From Candidatus Kaiserbacteria bacterium (GTDB lineage: Bacteria; Patescibacteriota; Minisyncoccia; Phycocordibacterales; UBA918), in the NCBI GenBank assembly GCA_007117575.1, contig SKGH01000095.1:1-10068 (forward strand): DNA of 10,068 bases, in the 5' to 3' direction. The notes beneath the pieces were generated by a model. The model saw only the letters and a list, made by a program, of their open reading frames with translations. It did no database searches and was not told the origin of the DNA. Positions 1 to 6,744 of the stretch are shown one piece after another. Both the position numbers and the translations under genes were made by a program. The first letter of the stretch is position 1. Each line of letters starts with the position of its first letter.

Positions 1-189
1 GTCTGTTAATTGTATTAATACTATCACTGAGTAATTGTTTTATTGTGTTGGTGTTGTGTATAAGTGACTTTTATCTGAGTTGGTTGTAGATAATAAAAGT
101 GCAAAATTATGAAGTTATTAAACATAAGACACCATATTTCAAACTATGAAGTCATGGAAGTAATAAAAACGAGCATATGACAGAACTTT

Positions 190-198
190 TTTATAGCA
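190..198 (-). promoter_or_regulatory. Candidate extended -10 promoter firing toward position 1
   Basis: On the minus strand this reads TGCTATAAA, an extended -10 (TGn plus TATAAA). A weak -35 (TTAGTA, 213-218) lies 17 bp upstream. The same TGCTATA core stands before three genes in this window, which supports it. Initiation would fall near 183. The 180 nt that follow contain only tiny open frames, the longest seen being about ten codons. The target is therefore a gene starting beyond the window edge or an untranslated RNA. Positions 1-189 otherwise show no gene, repeat or convincing terminator. Confidence 0.4.
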
Positions 199-225
199 TA
201 CAGAGAGCATAATACTAACTGTGCT

Positions 226-810
226 TTAATAACTTATACGGGTATTTGGTAAGTATAGTTTTAAATTATTAATACCAGAATCAGTGACGTTTGTTTCTGA
301 CAAGTCAAGTCCATATAAATTTCTTAAATTTCTTAAATGTATTAAGCCTTTGTCTGATATATCATTCATTCCCAGGCTTAATAAACGCAATGATACTATT
401 TTAACTATGTTCGATAGACCTTCGTCTGTTATCTTGTTTTTCCACAGGTCAAGGGTATTTAAATTTTTTAGATTCGTAATATACTTAAGTGATTCATCAG
501 TTATGGTGCTGTTGGGAACTGCAAGCGTGACTAGGTTTTTAAAATATATTACATCTTCTAAAGAGTTAACCTCAACATTGCTAGCCGGAGCGCTAAAATG
601 CTCAATAATTAAAACGTCATCTGACGTTAGAGGTTGAAAGGGTTTGTTCAACTGTTGTCTGACCACAGTCTCAATACCAAAATCTATAAATTCAATTTCA
701 TAAGCAGTAGTTCTATTGTTTAGAAAAATAACGGTGATTAAAAAAATGACCAATATAGATAGAAAAATAAAACCTAGAATATATCTCGCCTGTTTCTGTT
801 TGAGTGCCAT
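226..810 (-). CDS. Membrane-anchored internalin-like leucine-rich-repeat protein
   Basis: The protein has 194 residues. A short basic N-terminus (KQKQAR) precedes one hydrophobic helix at about residues 10-30, with no signal-peptidase motif, so a single-pass anchor with the rest outside is expected. Residues 38-90 resemble the cap that precedes internalin-type repeats (a helix with VVRQQLNKP, then LTSDDV and NSLEDVIYFKNL). About four leucine-rich repeats of roughly 24 residues follow at 91-185, with the ITDEGL / ISDKGL / VTDSGI signature. The C-terminus LPNTRISY looks like a natural repeat-array end, not a truncation. Such repeats generally bind protein or other ligands; the partner here is unknown. 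No Shine-Dalgarno sequence precedes the ATG. Weak -10-like sequences (TATACA at 867-872, TATAAA at 876-881) would give a 50-70 nt leader. Calling it a surface or adhesion protein is inference. Confidence 0.82.
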   Translation of the reverse strand: MALKQKQARYILGFIFLSILVIFLITVIFLNNRTTAYEIEFIDFGIETVVRQQLNKPFQPLTSDDVLIIEHFSAPASNVEVNSLEDVIYFKNLVTLAVPNSTITDESLKYITNLKNLNTLDLWKNKITDEGLSNIVKIVSLRLLSLGMNDISDKGLIHLRNLRNLYGLDLSETNVTDSGINNLKLYLPNTRISY

Positions 811-905
811 GTTTGATTTTTGGGTACCGGTTCAGAATCATTTTTTTAATTCACTCAGGGTTGTGATGTATACTTTTTATAAAACGCGCTACTCACAATT
901 TTCAG

Positions 906-935
906 TTATACAAATAAAATACTTTATTTGTATAA
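906..935. repeat. 13-bp AT-rich perfect inverted repeat after the 947-1522 gene
   Basis: Positions 906-918 and 923-935 are perfectly complementary around the 4-nt loop ATAC. The hairpin begins 12 nt after the stop codon of the gene ending at 947, on the strand of transcription. All but one pair are A-T, and no U-tract follows on the minus strand. It is therefore a poor classical terminator, but could still be a 3'-end stabiliser, a weak terminator or a protein-binding palindrome between two convergently unrelated membrane-protein genes. Confidence 0.5.
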
Positions 936-946
936 AGAAACTTAAG

Positions 947-1522
947 CTAGTTTAGTATCCAAGGCTGACTGTCGTTTACAGACCGTAATTGACCATCAAA
1001 CAAAAGGTTATTGTCCCATTTGAGTGCTTCGGAGTTGATAGATCTGTTTGGAGAAGTAGTAGTTATTGACCTCAGTACATTTTCTCTTGTGTCGTACATA
1101 AATGGCCTGCATTCGTTCCAATTAGCTCTGTATTCACAGAAATGAAGGAACCGTTTTGACTGGGACATACCTACTACCCTTATCTCGTCATGTATACCCT
1201 GCACTACGGCTACGTCGTTGTCAGTGTCAGTAAAATTTGGTGCGAAGAGTGACAAAAGTGTTGAGTCCTTAGCCTCGGTTACGTAGTGAAGACCTGTTTT
1301 GTCTATCTTGTAACCGCTCACTTCTTCACTTGATACCGGGTTTATTTGGCTATCGGTTGGTAGTAATGATGCGGTTTGGCTGATGTTTTTGTATGTGGTG
1401 GATATATTTACATTGTTCCAATGTTGATAACTTATACCAAAAGCAATGAACGCCGCAGTAAAACCAGCTACGTACGACATAACCACCAACCCCGCCCTTT
1501 CGTTTCTTGAACCATCATCCAT
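947..1522 (-). CDS. Unrecognised single-pass membrane protein with extracytoplasmic domain
   Basis: I do not recognise a family. With the start chosen here the protein has 191 residues: a short polar N-terminus (MDDGSRNERAG), one hydrophobic helix at about 11-32, then a soluble domain of about 155 residues probably outside the membrane. The domain has a Cys pair nine residues apart (FCEYRANWNEC) that could form a disulfide, and ends with several Asn and Trp residues (NDSQPWILN). An in-frame ATG at 1555 would add 11 residues. I prefer 1522 because an extended -10 (1530-1538) sits between the two ATGs and would initiate almost exactly at 1522. The stop is TAG. It lies 110 nt after ddl, separated by the short palindromic repeat, and is probably transcribed on its own. 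It is real as judged by its length, the membrane-anchor pattern and a properly placed promoter. Confidence 0.75.
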   Translation of the reverse strand: MDDGSRNERAGLVVMSYVAGFTAAFIAFGISYQHWNNVNISTTYKNISQTASLLPTDSQINPVSSEEVSGYKIDKTGLHYVTEAKDSTLLSLFAPNFTDTDNDVAVVQGIHDEIRVVGMSQSKRFLHFCEYRANWNECRPFMYDTRENVLRSITTTSPNRSINSEALKWDNNLLFDGQLRSVNDSQPWILN

Positions 1523-1529
1523 ATTTTTT

Positions 1530-1538
1530 AATATAGCA
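1530..1538 (-). promoter_or_regulatory. Extended -10 promoter giving a leaderless mRNA
   Basis: The minus strand reads TGCTATATT, then seven nucleotides (AAAAAAT), then the ATG at 1522. A -10 hexamer normally lies six to seven bases before the first transcribed base, so the transcript would begin at or within a base of the start codon. No convincing -35 is seen, as expected when a TGn extension is present. This site decides the start of the downstream gene. Confidence 0.6.
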
Positions 1539-1583
1539 CAAATCGTAAATTGCAAATGGATTTATACACAGTTTTATTATTTT

Positions 1584-1628
1584 CATGACTTACGCGTTTC
1601 TGATGAAGTTCGCCAAACGCGTAAGGCC
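1584..1628. repeat. Short palindromic copy of the 6745-6963 element
   Basis: Bases 1584-1612 are identical to 6746-6774 (29 nt) and 1613-1625 are identical to 6945-6957 (13 nt). This copy therefore carries both ends of the longer element without its 170-nt interior. Arms CTTACGCGTTT (1589-1599) and AAACGCGTAAG (1615-1625) pair perfectly over 11 bp around a 15-nt loop that includes CTGATGA. The outermost right end is degenerate (GGCC where the long copy has GTCA). It lies six bases beyond the ddl stop codon. No U-tract follows the hairpin on the minus strand, so it is not an obvious terminator. It could be an internal-deletion derivative, or the base palindrome into which the long copy's interior was inserted. 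Confidence 0.8.
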
Positions 1629-1633
1629 TGATT

Positions 1634-2611
1634 TTATTTTTTATCTACAGCCAATTCCAACAAATGGTTTACCAGCTGGTCAAAGCTAAGACCCACCGCA
1701 CTACAAGCTTTTGGAAAAAGGGACTGGCTGGTAAGTCCGGGTTGATTATTTACCTCTAGGAAATAGATATTGTCTTCGGTTACTATAAAGTCTGATCGAG
1801 AATAATGTCTTAGTCCTACTGCTTTATGAATTGCTCTAGCCGCTTCAGCCATTTTTACTTTTTCCGAGTAAGAGAATCTGCCCGGGCAAACTTCTCTTGT
1901 CTTACCGCTATATTTAGCCTCCATGTCAAAGAAGTCAGAATTTTCAGGTGGTATTATTTCCACCGCCGGTAAAACGTAAACATCATCACCTCTAAAAGAT
2001 TCCAGAACACCTACTGTAGCTTCACGACCTTTTATTCTTGGCTCAACCATCACTGACTGACAATTGTTAAGGCATTCTCTGATTTTCTCTGCTAAGTGGT
2101 CGGCTGAATAAGCAATATTGACACCTGCCGAAGATCCACTGCTGACAGGTTTAACTATGAATTCTCCATCAAACCGGCTACTCATGTACTGCGCCACTTC
2201 ATTGGCATACCCTATCCTGTCTTGATCTATGGTTACGTGAGGTAGAATACCAATTGGGCACGAAGAAATGTATTGTTTGGTATATCCTTTATGCATGGCT
2301 AGTCTGGAAGACAGAGAATTGCTACCTGTAAACGGTACCGAGGCTCGTTCTAAGAGTCTTTGTATTTCTCCATCTTCACCATATTCACCATGTAATGCGT
2401 TAAATACCACACTTAAGCTCGATAAAACTATTATAGGGTCACGAACTATGCCGTTCACTAACCACTCTTTATCATGCGTGACTACAATGTCTGTTACTTG
2501 ATTACGTTCATTCATGCGTAAGGCTTCCAAAACGGATGCTCCGGTGAGCATTGATACTTTGTGCTCTGCCCCCGGTCCGCCTCTAACAACACCTATGTGA
2601 CGTGTAAACAT
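1634..2611 (-). CDS. ddl: D-alanine--D-alanine ligase
   Basis: This cytoplasmic ATP-grasp enzyme joins two D-alanines for the peptidoglycan stem peptide. Its 325 residues are a normal length. The N-terminal substrate loop is GGPGAEHKVS (residues 11-20, Glu16 equivalent to the E. coli DdlB Glu15 region). ALHGEYGEDG follows at about 72-81 and the ATP-binding segment FIVKPVSSGSSAG at about 151-163. The omega-loop motif AKYSG keeps the Tyr typical of D-Ala-D-Ala rather than D-Ala-D-lactate ligases. The C-terminal metal and catalytic segment is RSDFIVT...FLEVNNQPGLTSQS. One small deviation is NNQPG where NTMPG or NTLPG is common. It follows uvrC by 49 nt, but a TATAAT seven bases before its ATG suggests its own leaderless transcript. 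Presence of this gene implies a peptidoglycan cell wall. Confidence 0.96.
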   Translation of the reverse strand: MFTRHIGVVRGGPGAEHKVSMLTGASVLEALRMNERNQVTDIVVTHDKEWLVNGIVRDPIIVLSSLSVVFNALHGEYGEDGEIQRLLERASVPFTGSNSLSSRLAMHKGYTKQYISSCPIGILPHVTIDQDRIGYANEVAQYMSSRFDGEFIVKPVSSGSSAGVNIAYSADHLAEKIRECLNNCQSVMVEPRIKGREATVGVLESFRGDDVYVLPAVEIIPPENSDFFDMEAKYSGKTREVCPGRFSYSEKVKMAEAARAIHKAVGLRHYSRSDFIVTEDNIYFLEVNNQPGLTSQSLFPKACSAVGLSFDQLVNHLLELAVDKK

Positions 2612-2618
2612 AATTTAT

Positions 2619-2629
2619 ATTATATAGCA
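2619..2629 (-). promoter_or_regulatory. ddl promoter, leaderless type
   Basis: The minus strand reads TGCTATATAAT followed by seven bases (ATAAATT) and the ddl ATG. The consensus hexamer TATAAT (2619-2624) is spaced so that transcription would begin at the start codon. An upstream TGC makes it resemble the extended -10 elements at 190, 1530 and 10001. No -35 is evident. The promoter lies wholly in the 49-nt gap after uvrC. Confidence 0.6.
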
Positions 2630-2660
2630 TCTGATTTATTTAGACATCATAGCTTTTCAA

Positions 2661-3893
2661 CTAAATTTTAATAGTTCTCTTTTTTCTATGATAGGCAATG
2701 GCAAAACGGTGAGCTTCAGCATTAGTTAAATATATTTCCTGTTGATAGCGTTCGGTCAAATCCTTTAAACCCAACAAACGTTCCGGTTTGTGAAATCTGT
2801 TTTTTACAACCGCTACTACGGGTATTACCACATTGTTCTCTCTAAGAACTTTTTCCGCTACTCTTTTCTGTGCCAAAGCCCCATCCACAACGACTATTTG
2901 AGGCAGAGGCCACTCTTTATGTTGTAAGCGTCTATTTATAAGTTCACTTAATGAGGCGGTGTCATTTGATTTTTCAACTGTTTTTATTTTAAAACGCCTA
3001 TATTCTGAAGTTACCGGTTCCGAATTTTCCACCACAGTCATGGCGCCGACCATGTGCGACCCTTGTAGGTGGGCAATGTCGTAAGCCTCAATACGCAAGC
3101 GTTTTTCGTCACGGTATATTTTACTATCATCAGTTATTAAGGCGATATCTTGAATATGATTTAAGGCAAATATTTTGTCTCTGATTACTTTTGCAGTTTC
3201 AAAATCTTCTACTTTGACTGCCTTGGTCATTTCTTTTTGCAAATTGCTGATAACTTGTTTTTTGTTGCCATTGAAAAAAAGAGCCAGATGTTTAATGGTT
3301 CTCAGGTATGACTGTTTATCTTGTTTGTCAGGGTATAGACCAAGTTGTCGGTTAAAATCCATGCGTCCACGAGCTATAGAGGAACGTTCTTTATGTATTG
3401 GGTTTTTGGTATCGTAGAATTGAAACAGTCGTCTAACCAGCTTGAGGGCAATTCTGAATTGTCTTCCTTCCGGGTATGGTCCAAAATTATGCAATATCTC
3501 ATTTTTATCGAAACGTTCAGTGACATCTTTGGCTCTTACTAATAAAACTCGGGGGTATTCTTCATTCGTTATAATCAAATGCAGGTAACTTTTACCATCT
3601 TTACTGCGTGTGTTGTAATAAGGTTTGTGCGTTCGTATTAGGTTGCTTTCTAATAACAAGGCTTCAAGGACACTATCAGTGATAGTGTACTCAATTTTTA
3701 TCGCTTCTTTTACCATTTTTTCTATCATTGCTGACCGCCGATCTTTTAAATCATGGTCAAAGTAGGAACGCACTCTGGTTTTTAAGTTGCCAGCTTTGCC
3801 GATATACAAGACCTTCTTGGCTTTTCCCATAAAAAAATAGACTCCGGGTTTATTGGGTATTTGTTTGTGTTTACTAAGGTCTTCTTTTTTCAT
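2661..3893 (-). CDS. uvrC: UvrC-type excinuclease subunit, shortened and cysteine-free
   Basis: UvrC makes the two incisions of nucleotide excision repair after UvrA and UvrB have found the lesion. The 410 residues compare with about 600 in E. coli. The GIY-YIG nuclease (about 12-95) has GVY at 17-19, YIG at 30-32, Arg40 and EALLLE at 77-82. A UVR UvrB-contact helix lies at about 216-246 (EDFETAKVIRDKI). The RNase H-like 5' nuclease is at about 265-406, with RIEAYDIAH (Asp272), SNDTASL (Asp311), VVVDG (Asp337) and EAHRFAIAYHRKKR (His395 or His402) matching the family's acidic and His positions. It ends four residues after HRKKR, so the tandem helix-hairpin-helix DNA-binding tail is absent. 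There is no cysteine in the whole protein, so the four-Cys Fe-S motif of classical UvrC is gone; that segment reads as FNRQLGLYPDK. It starts 60 nt after uvrA with no clear promoter, so co-transcription is likely. Confidence 0.93.
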   Translation of the reverse strand: MKKEDLSKHKQIPNKPGVYFFMGKAKKVLYIGKAGNLKTRVRSYFDHDLKDRRSAMIEKMVKEAIKIEYTITDSVLEALLLESNLIRTHKPYYNTRSKDGKSYLHLIITNEEYPRVLLVRAKDVTERFDKNEILHNFGPYPEGRQFRIALKLVRRLFQFYDTKNPIHKERSSIARGRMDFNRQLGLYPDKQDKQSYLRTIKHLALFFNGNKKQVISNLQKEMTKAVKVEDFETAKVIRDKIFALNHIQDIALITDDSKIYRDEKRLRIEAYDIAHLQGSHMVGAMTVVENSEPVTSEYRRFKIKTVEKSNDTASLSELINRRLQHKEWPLPQIVVVDGALAQKRVAEKVLRENNVVIPVVAVVKNRFHKPERLLGLKDLTERYQQEIYLTNAEAHRFAIAYHRKKRTIKI

Positions 3894-3953
3894 GCGTAAA
3901 GAGTCAGTTAACTTTGTGTTTTTGAATTTATTAGTGGTTTTTTAGAGTGGTAT

Positions 3954-6587
3954 TTAAAGTAAGGGTTTAAGATATATACCGGTATGTGATCTGGGTGTTT
4001 GTGCCACATCTTCAGGGGTACCTTTGGCTACCAATTTACCGCCATTGGCACCGCCTTCCGGGCCGATGTCTATTACAAAATCCACTGACTTTATCAGGTC
4101 TAAATTGTGCTCTATGACCATAACCGTGTTTCCTTTGTTAACTAGCGCCTGTAGTATCTCGATTAAAAGACGCACGTCTTCATAGTGTAAGCCGATTGTT
4201 GGTTCATCTAGGAGATATATGGTCTTTTGGGTGTGTGGTCTATATAGTTCTGAGGCTATTTTTACTCTTTGCGCCTCACCACCAGATAGAGTGGTGGCGC
4301 TTTGTCCTAATTTCAAGTACCCTAAACCAACTTGCTTTAAGGTGTTCAATCTATCAAATATGGCCGGAATATCTTTGAAAAAATCAACTCCCTCTTCAAT
4401 AGTCATTTCCAGTACTTCATGAATGTTCTTTTTCTTATATCTCACTTCTAGAGTTTCTTTGGTAAATCTTGTACCGTCGCAGACATCACAGGTAACATAA
4501 ACAGTCGGCAAAAAATGCATTTCTACCGCTAAGACACCGTTGCCTTGACAAGCTTCACATCTGCCACCTTTAACGTTGAAACTAAAACGACCCGGTTTCC
4601 AACCTCTTGCTCTGGCTTCTGATGTAGCTGAAAACAGGTCTCGTATATGTGTAAAAGCGCCGGTGTAAGTTGCAGGGTTAGAACGTGGAGTGCGACCGAT
4701 GGGAGATTGGTCTATCAGTATAGATCTGCCCAAATATTCAGTGCCGGTGAATTTCTTGCAGTTGAAGGTTTTGGGGCTACGGTGTCGTTTTTCAAGTCGC
4801 GCTTTAAGATTTTTATCGAGTATTTCATACATAAAAGTGGATTTACCTGAGCCTGAGACGCCGGTTATGGCAATAAAACGTCCAAGCGGTATCTTTATGT
4901 TCATGTTTTTTATGTTAAAGGCCTTACCGCCAACAATATGCAGTGAACCATTCTCTGAATTTCTCCGATCAGGTACGGCAATGTTTTTTTCGTGTCTTAG
5001 GTAAGAAACCGTGATGGATCCCGAGTTATTCTTTTTCGCTTCAAGCAGGTCTTTAAGGTTGTCAGCCACCACCACTTCACCGCCGTGAACGCCCGCTCCC
5101 GGCCCTATGTCTATTAGATAATCAGCAGCCCTGATGGTGTCTTCGTCGTGTTCTACTACTATGATGGTGTTACCCATATCACGTAATTCAGTCAGTGTTT
5201 TTATGAGTTTAGCGTTATCTCTTTGATGTAGACCAATGGTTGGTTCGTCTAACACATATAGCGCTCCCACTAAACCGGATCCAAGTTGAGAAGCCAGTCT
5301 TATTCTTTGCGCTTCCCCACCGGAAAGTGTGTTAGCTCGTCTATCAAGGGTCAAATATTCGATTCCGACATTTTTCATAAAGGATAGTCGCTCTATTATC
5401 TCTCGTAAGGCCGGCCAGGCAATTTCTTGCTCTGTGTCTGACAGTTTGAGTTCAGTAATGAAGTCCATGGCTTCAGAGATTGTCAATTTAGTAAAATCTA
5501 CTATGTTGCACCCCAGACCACCTTTGTCGTCAGACAAATAAACACGCAAAGCTTCAGGTCTAAGTCGGGCACCTTTACAAGCGGGACAAATATCATTCTT
5601 AAATATACCCACCACACCCAGCCCGTTACATTCAGGGCAGGCTCCGTAGGGAGAATTAAAAGAAAAAAGGCGTGGTTCCACTTCAGGAAACGAAGAGCCG
5701 TCTACCGGACATATAAATTTAGCTGATAAGGTTCGATTTTTCTTATCCGGTGTTTCGATTTTGACCAATCCACCGCTTTCCATCAAGGCCAACTCCACAG
5801 CCTCCGACAAGCGCTCTCTGGAACCTTTGTTGTCTTGCGTGAATTCACTTACATAAATTTCGTCAATCAGCAGATCAATGTCGTGCCTGTTTGTTCTGGT
5901 TAGAATTATTTTATCACGTAGTTGCTTTATCTCTCCGTCTATACGTACCGTTTCGTATCCTTTGTTTAGTAGGTCGTATAGTAGTTGATAGTACTCACCT
6001 TTTCTACCGACAACCAAAGGAGAAAAAATAGCCACCTTTCCTTTTGATAATTCAATACCCAATACATTGTCAGACTCTTCTTTAATGGCATCTTTTATTT
6101 CTTTATTTTCTATGGATCTGAGTATGATATTAAGAATTTCATCTTGAGAGAGTTTCTCAATTGGCACGTCAACATCAAGACAATAAGGTTTTCCTACCCT
6201 AGCGTAGAGGATGCGTAAATAGTCATATATCTCAGTCACTGTCGCCACAGTGGAACGTGGGTTACGACTGGCGGATTTTTGGTCTATCGATATGGCCGGA
6301 GACAAACCACTTATTTCGTCAACATCCGGTTTTTGCATTTGATTAAGAAATTGTCTGGCGTAGGGTGAAAGAGACTCAACGTACCGTCTTTGCCCTTCAG
6401 CAAAAATAGTATCAAAGGCCAGTGATGATTTACCGGAACCCGACGGTCCGGTTATGGCTATCAGTGCGTTACGAGGCATTTCAACGTCTATATTTTTTAG
6501 GTTATGGGTACGCGCGCCTTTAACCACGATTTTGGTGGCTCCCGCAAAAGATATTTTCTCTTTATCCCTCTCTTTCTTCTTAGACAT
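3954..6587 (-). CDS. uvrA: UvrA excinuclease ATPase lacking the insertion domain
   Basis: UvrA is the damage-recognition ATPase dimer that loads UvrB in nucleotide excision repair. Two ABC ATPase halves are intact. The first has Walker A GPSGSGKS (47-54), signature LSGGEAQR (421-428) and Walker B VLDEPT (445-450). The second has Walker A GVSGSGKS (576-583), a second LSGGEAQR and LLDEPT. The UvrB-binding domain (about 130-285) is present and carries extra residues around 160-182. The C-terminal zinc module is complete (Cys677, 680, 700, 703). Total length is 877 against about 940. The deficit is one block: only about ten residues lie between GLGV (322-325) and CPAC (334-337), where E. coli has roughly 110, so the insertion domain is missing. 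The first zinc pair reads CPVD (293-296), losing one Cys. The start at 6587 leaves a 15-residue Lys/Glu-rich lead; no Shine-Dalgarno sequence is seen. Confidence 0.97.
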   Translation of the reverse strand: MSKKKERDKEKISFAGATKIVVKGARTHNLKNIDVEMPRNALIAITGPSGSGKSSLAFDTIFAEGQRRYVESLSPYARQFLNQMQKPDVDEISGLSPAISIDQKSASRNPRSTVATVTEIYDYLRILYARVGKPYCLDVDVPIEKLSQDEILNIILRSIENKEIKDAIKEESDNVLGIELSKGKVAIFSPLVVGRKGEYYQLLYDLLNKGYETVRIDGEIKQLRDKIILTRTNRHDIDLLIDEIYVSEFTQDNKGSRERLSEAVELALMESGGLVKIETPDKKNRTLSAKFICPVDGSSFPEVEPRLFSFNSPYGACPECNGLGVVGIFKNDICPACKGARLRPEALRVYLSDDKGGLGCNIVDFTKLTISEAMDFITELKLSDTEQEIAWPALREIIERLSFMKNVGIEYLTLDRRANTLSGGEAQRIRLASQLGSGLVGALYVLDEPTIGLHQRDNAKLIKTLTELRDMGNTIIVVEHDEDTIRAADYLIDIGPGAGVHGGEVVVADNLKDLLEAKKNNSGSITVSYLRHEKNIAVPDRRNSENGSLHIVGGKAFNIKNMNIKIPLGRFIAITGVSGSGKSTFMYEILDKNLKARLEKRHRSPKTFNCKKFTGTEYLGRSILIDQSPIGRTPRSNPATYTGAFTHIRDLFSATSEARARGWKPGRFSFNVKGGRCEACQGNGVLAVEMHFLPTVYVTCDVCDGTRFTKETLEVRYKKKNIHEVLEMTIEEGVDFFKDIPAIFDRLNTLKQVGLGYLKLGQSATTLSGGEAQRVKIASELYRPHTQKTIYLLDEPTIGLHYEDVRLLIEILQALVNKGNTVMVIEHNLDLIKSVDFVIDIGPEGGANGGKLVAKGTPEDVAQTPRSHTGIYLKPLL

Positions 6588-6597
6588 GAGCAGTTAT

Positions 6598-6603
6598 GTT
6601 ATA
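6598..6603 (-). promoter_or_regulatory. Candidate uvrA -10 box
   Basis: The minus strand reads TATAAC, ten bases before the uvrA ATG, predicting a 5' leader of only three or four nucleotides. The -35 region is poor (TTTGGT-like sequence around 6620-6625). A second candidate TATAAT lies farther upstream at 6691-6696 and would give a leader of about 100 nt containing the inverted repeat at 6629-6659. I see no LexA-type operator of either the CTGT-N8-ACAG or GAAC-N4-GTTC kind. Confidence 0.35.
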
Positions 6604-6628
6604 ACGGTTTTATAAAAAAACCAAACCC

Positions 6629-6659
6629 CACATATACAATGACAATTCATTGAGATGTG
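6629..6659. repeat. Interrupted inverted repeat upstream of uvrA
   Basis: CACAT (6629-6633) pairs with ATGTG (6655-6659), and inside it CAATGA (6637-6642) pairs with TCATTG (6647-6652) around the loop CAAT. On the minus strand the hairpin is followed within about ten bases by a T-rich run (6611-6620). It could end any transcript coming through the 219-bp element, or be an operator or leader structure ahead of the uvrA promoter. The sequence alone does not separate these. Confidence 0.4.
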
Positions 6660-6744
6660 TAGCTAAAAACAATGCAACAAATTTATAATTATTATAGTCA
6701 AAAACTACCTTAAAGGTGATAATTTTTAGACATTTCTATATACA

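Noticed and set aside
1584..1628. Integron attC site
   Set aside because: The ends do not carry the RYYYAAC / GTTRRRY core pair, and there is no cassette array or integrase in view.
1584..1628. Intrinsic terminator for ddl
   Set aside because: On the minus strand the hairpin is followed by TCATGAAAATAATAAAAC, with no U-tract. The sequence match to the long element explains it better.
2661..3893. uvrC truncated by a frameshift or premature stop that removed the HhH domain
   Set aside because: Only 49 nt separate the stop from ddl, and they contain a promoter. No HhH-like sequence is left in any frame, so the short form looks stable.
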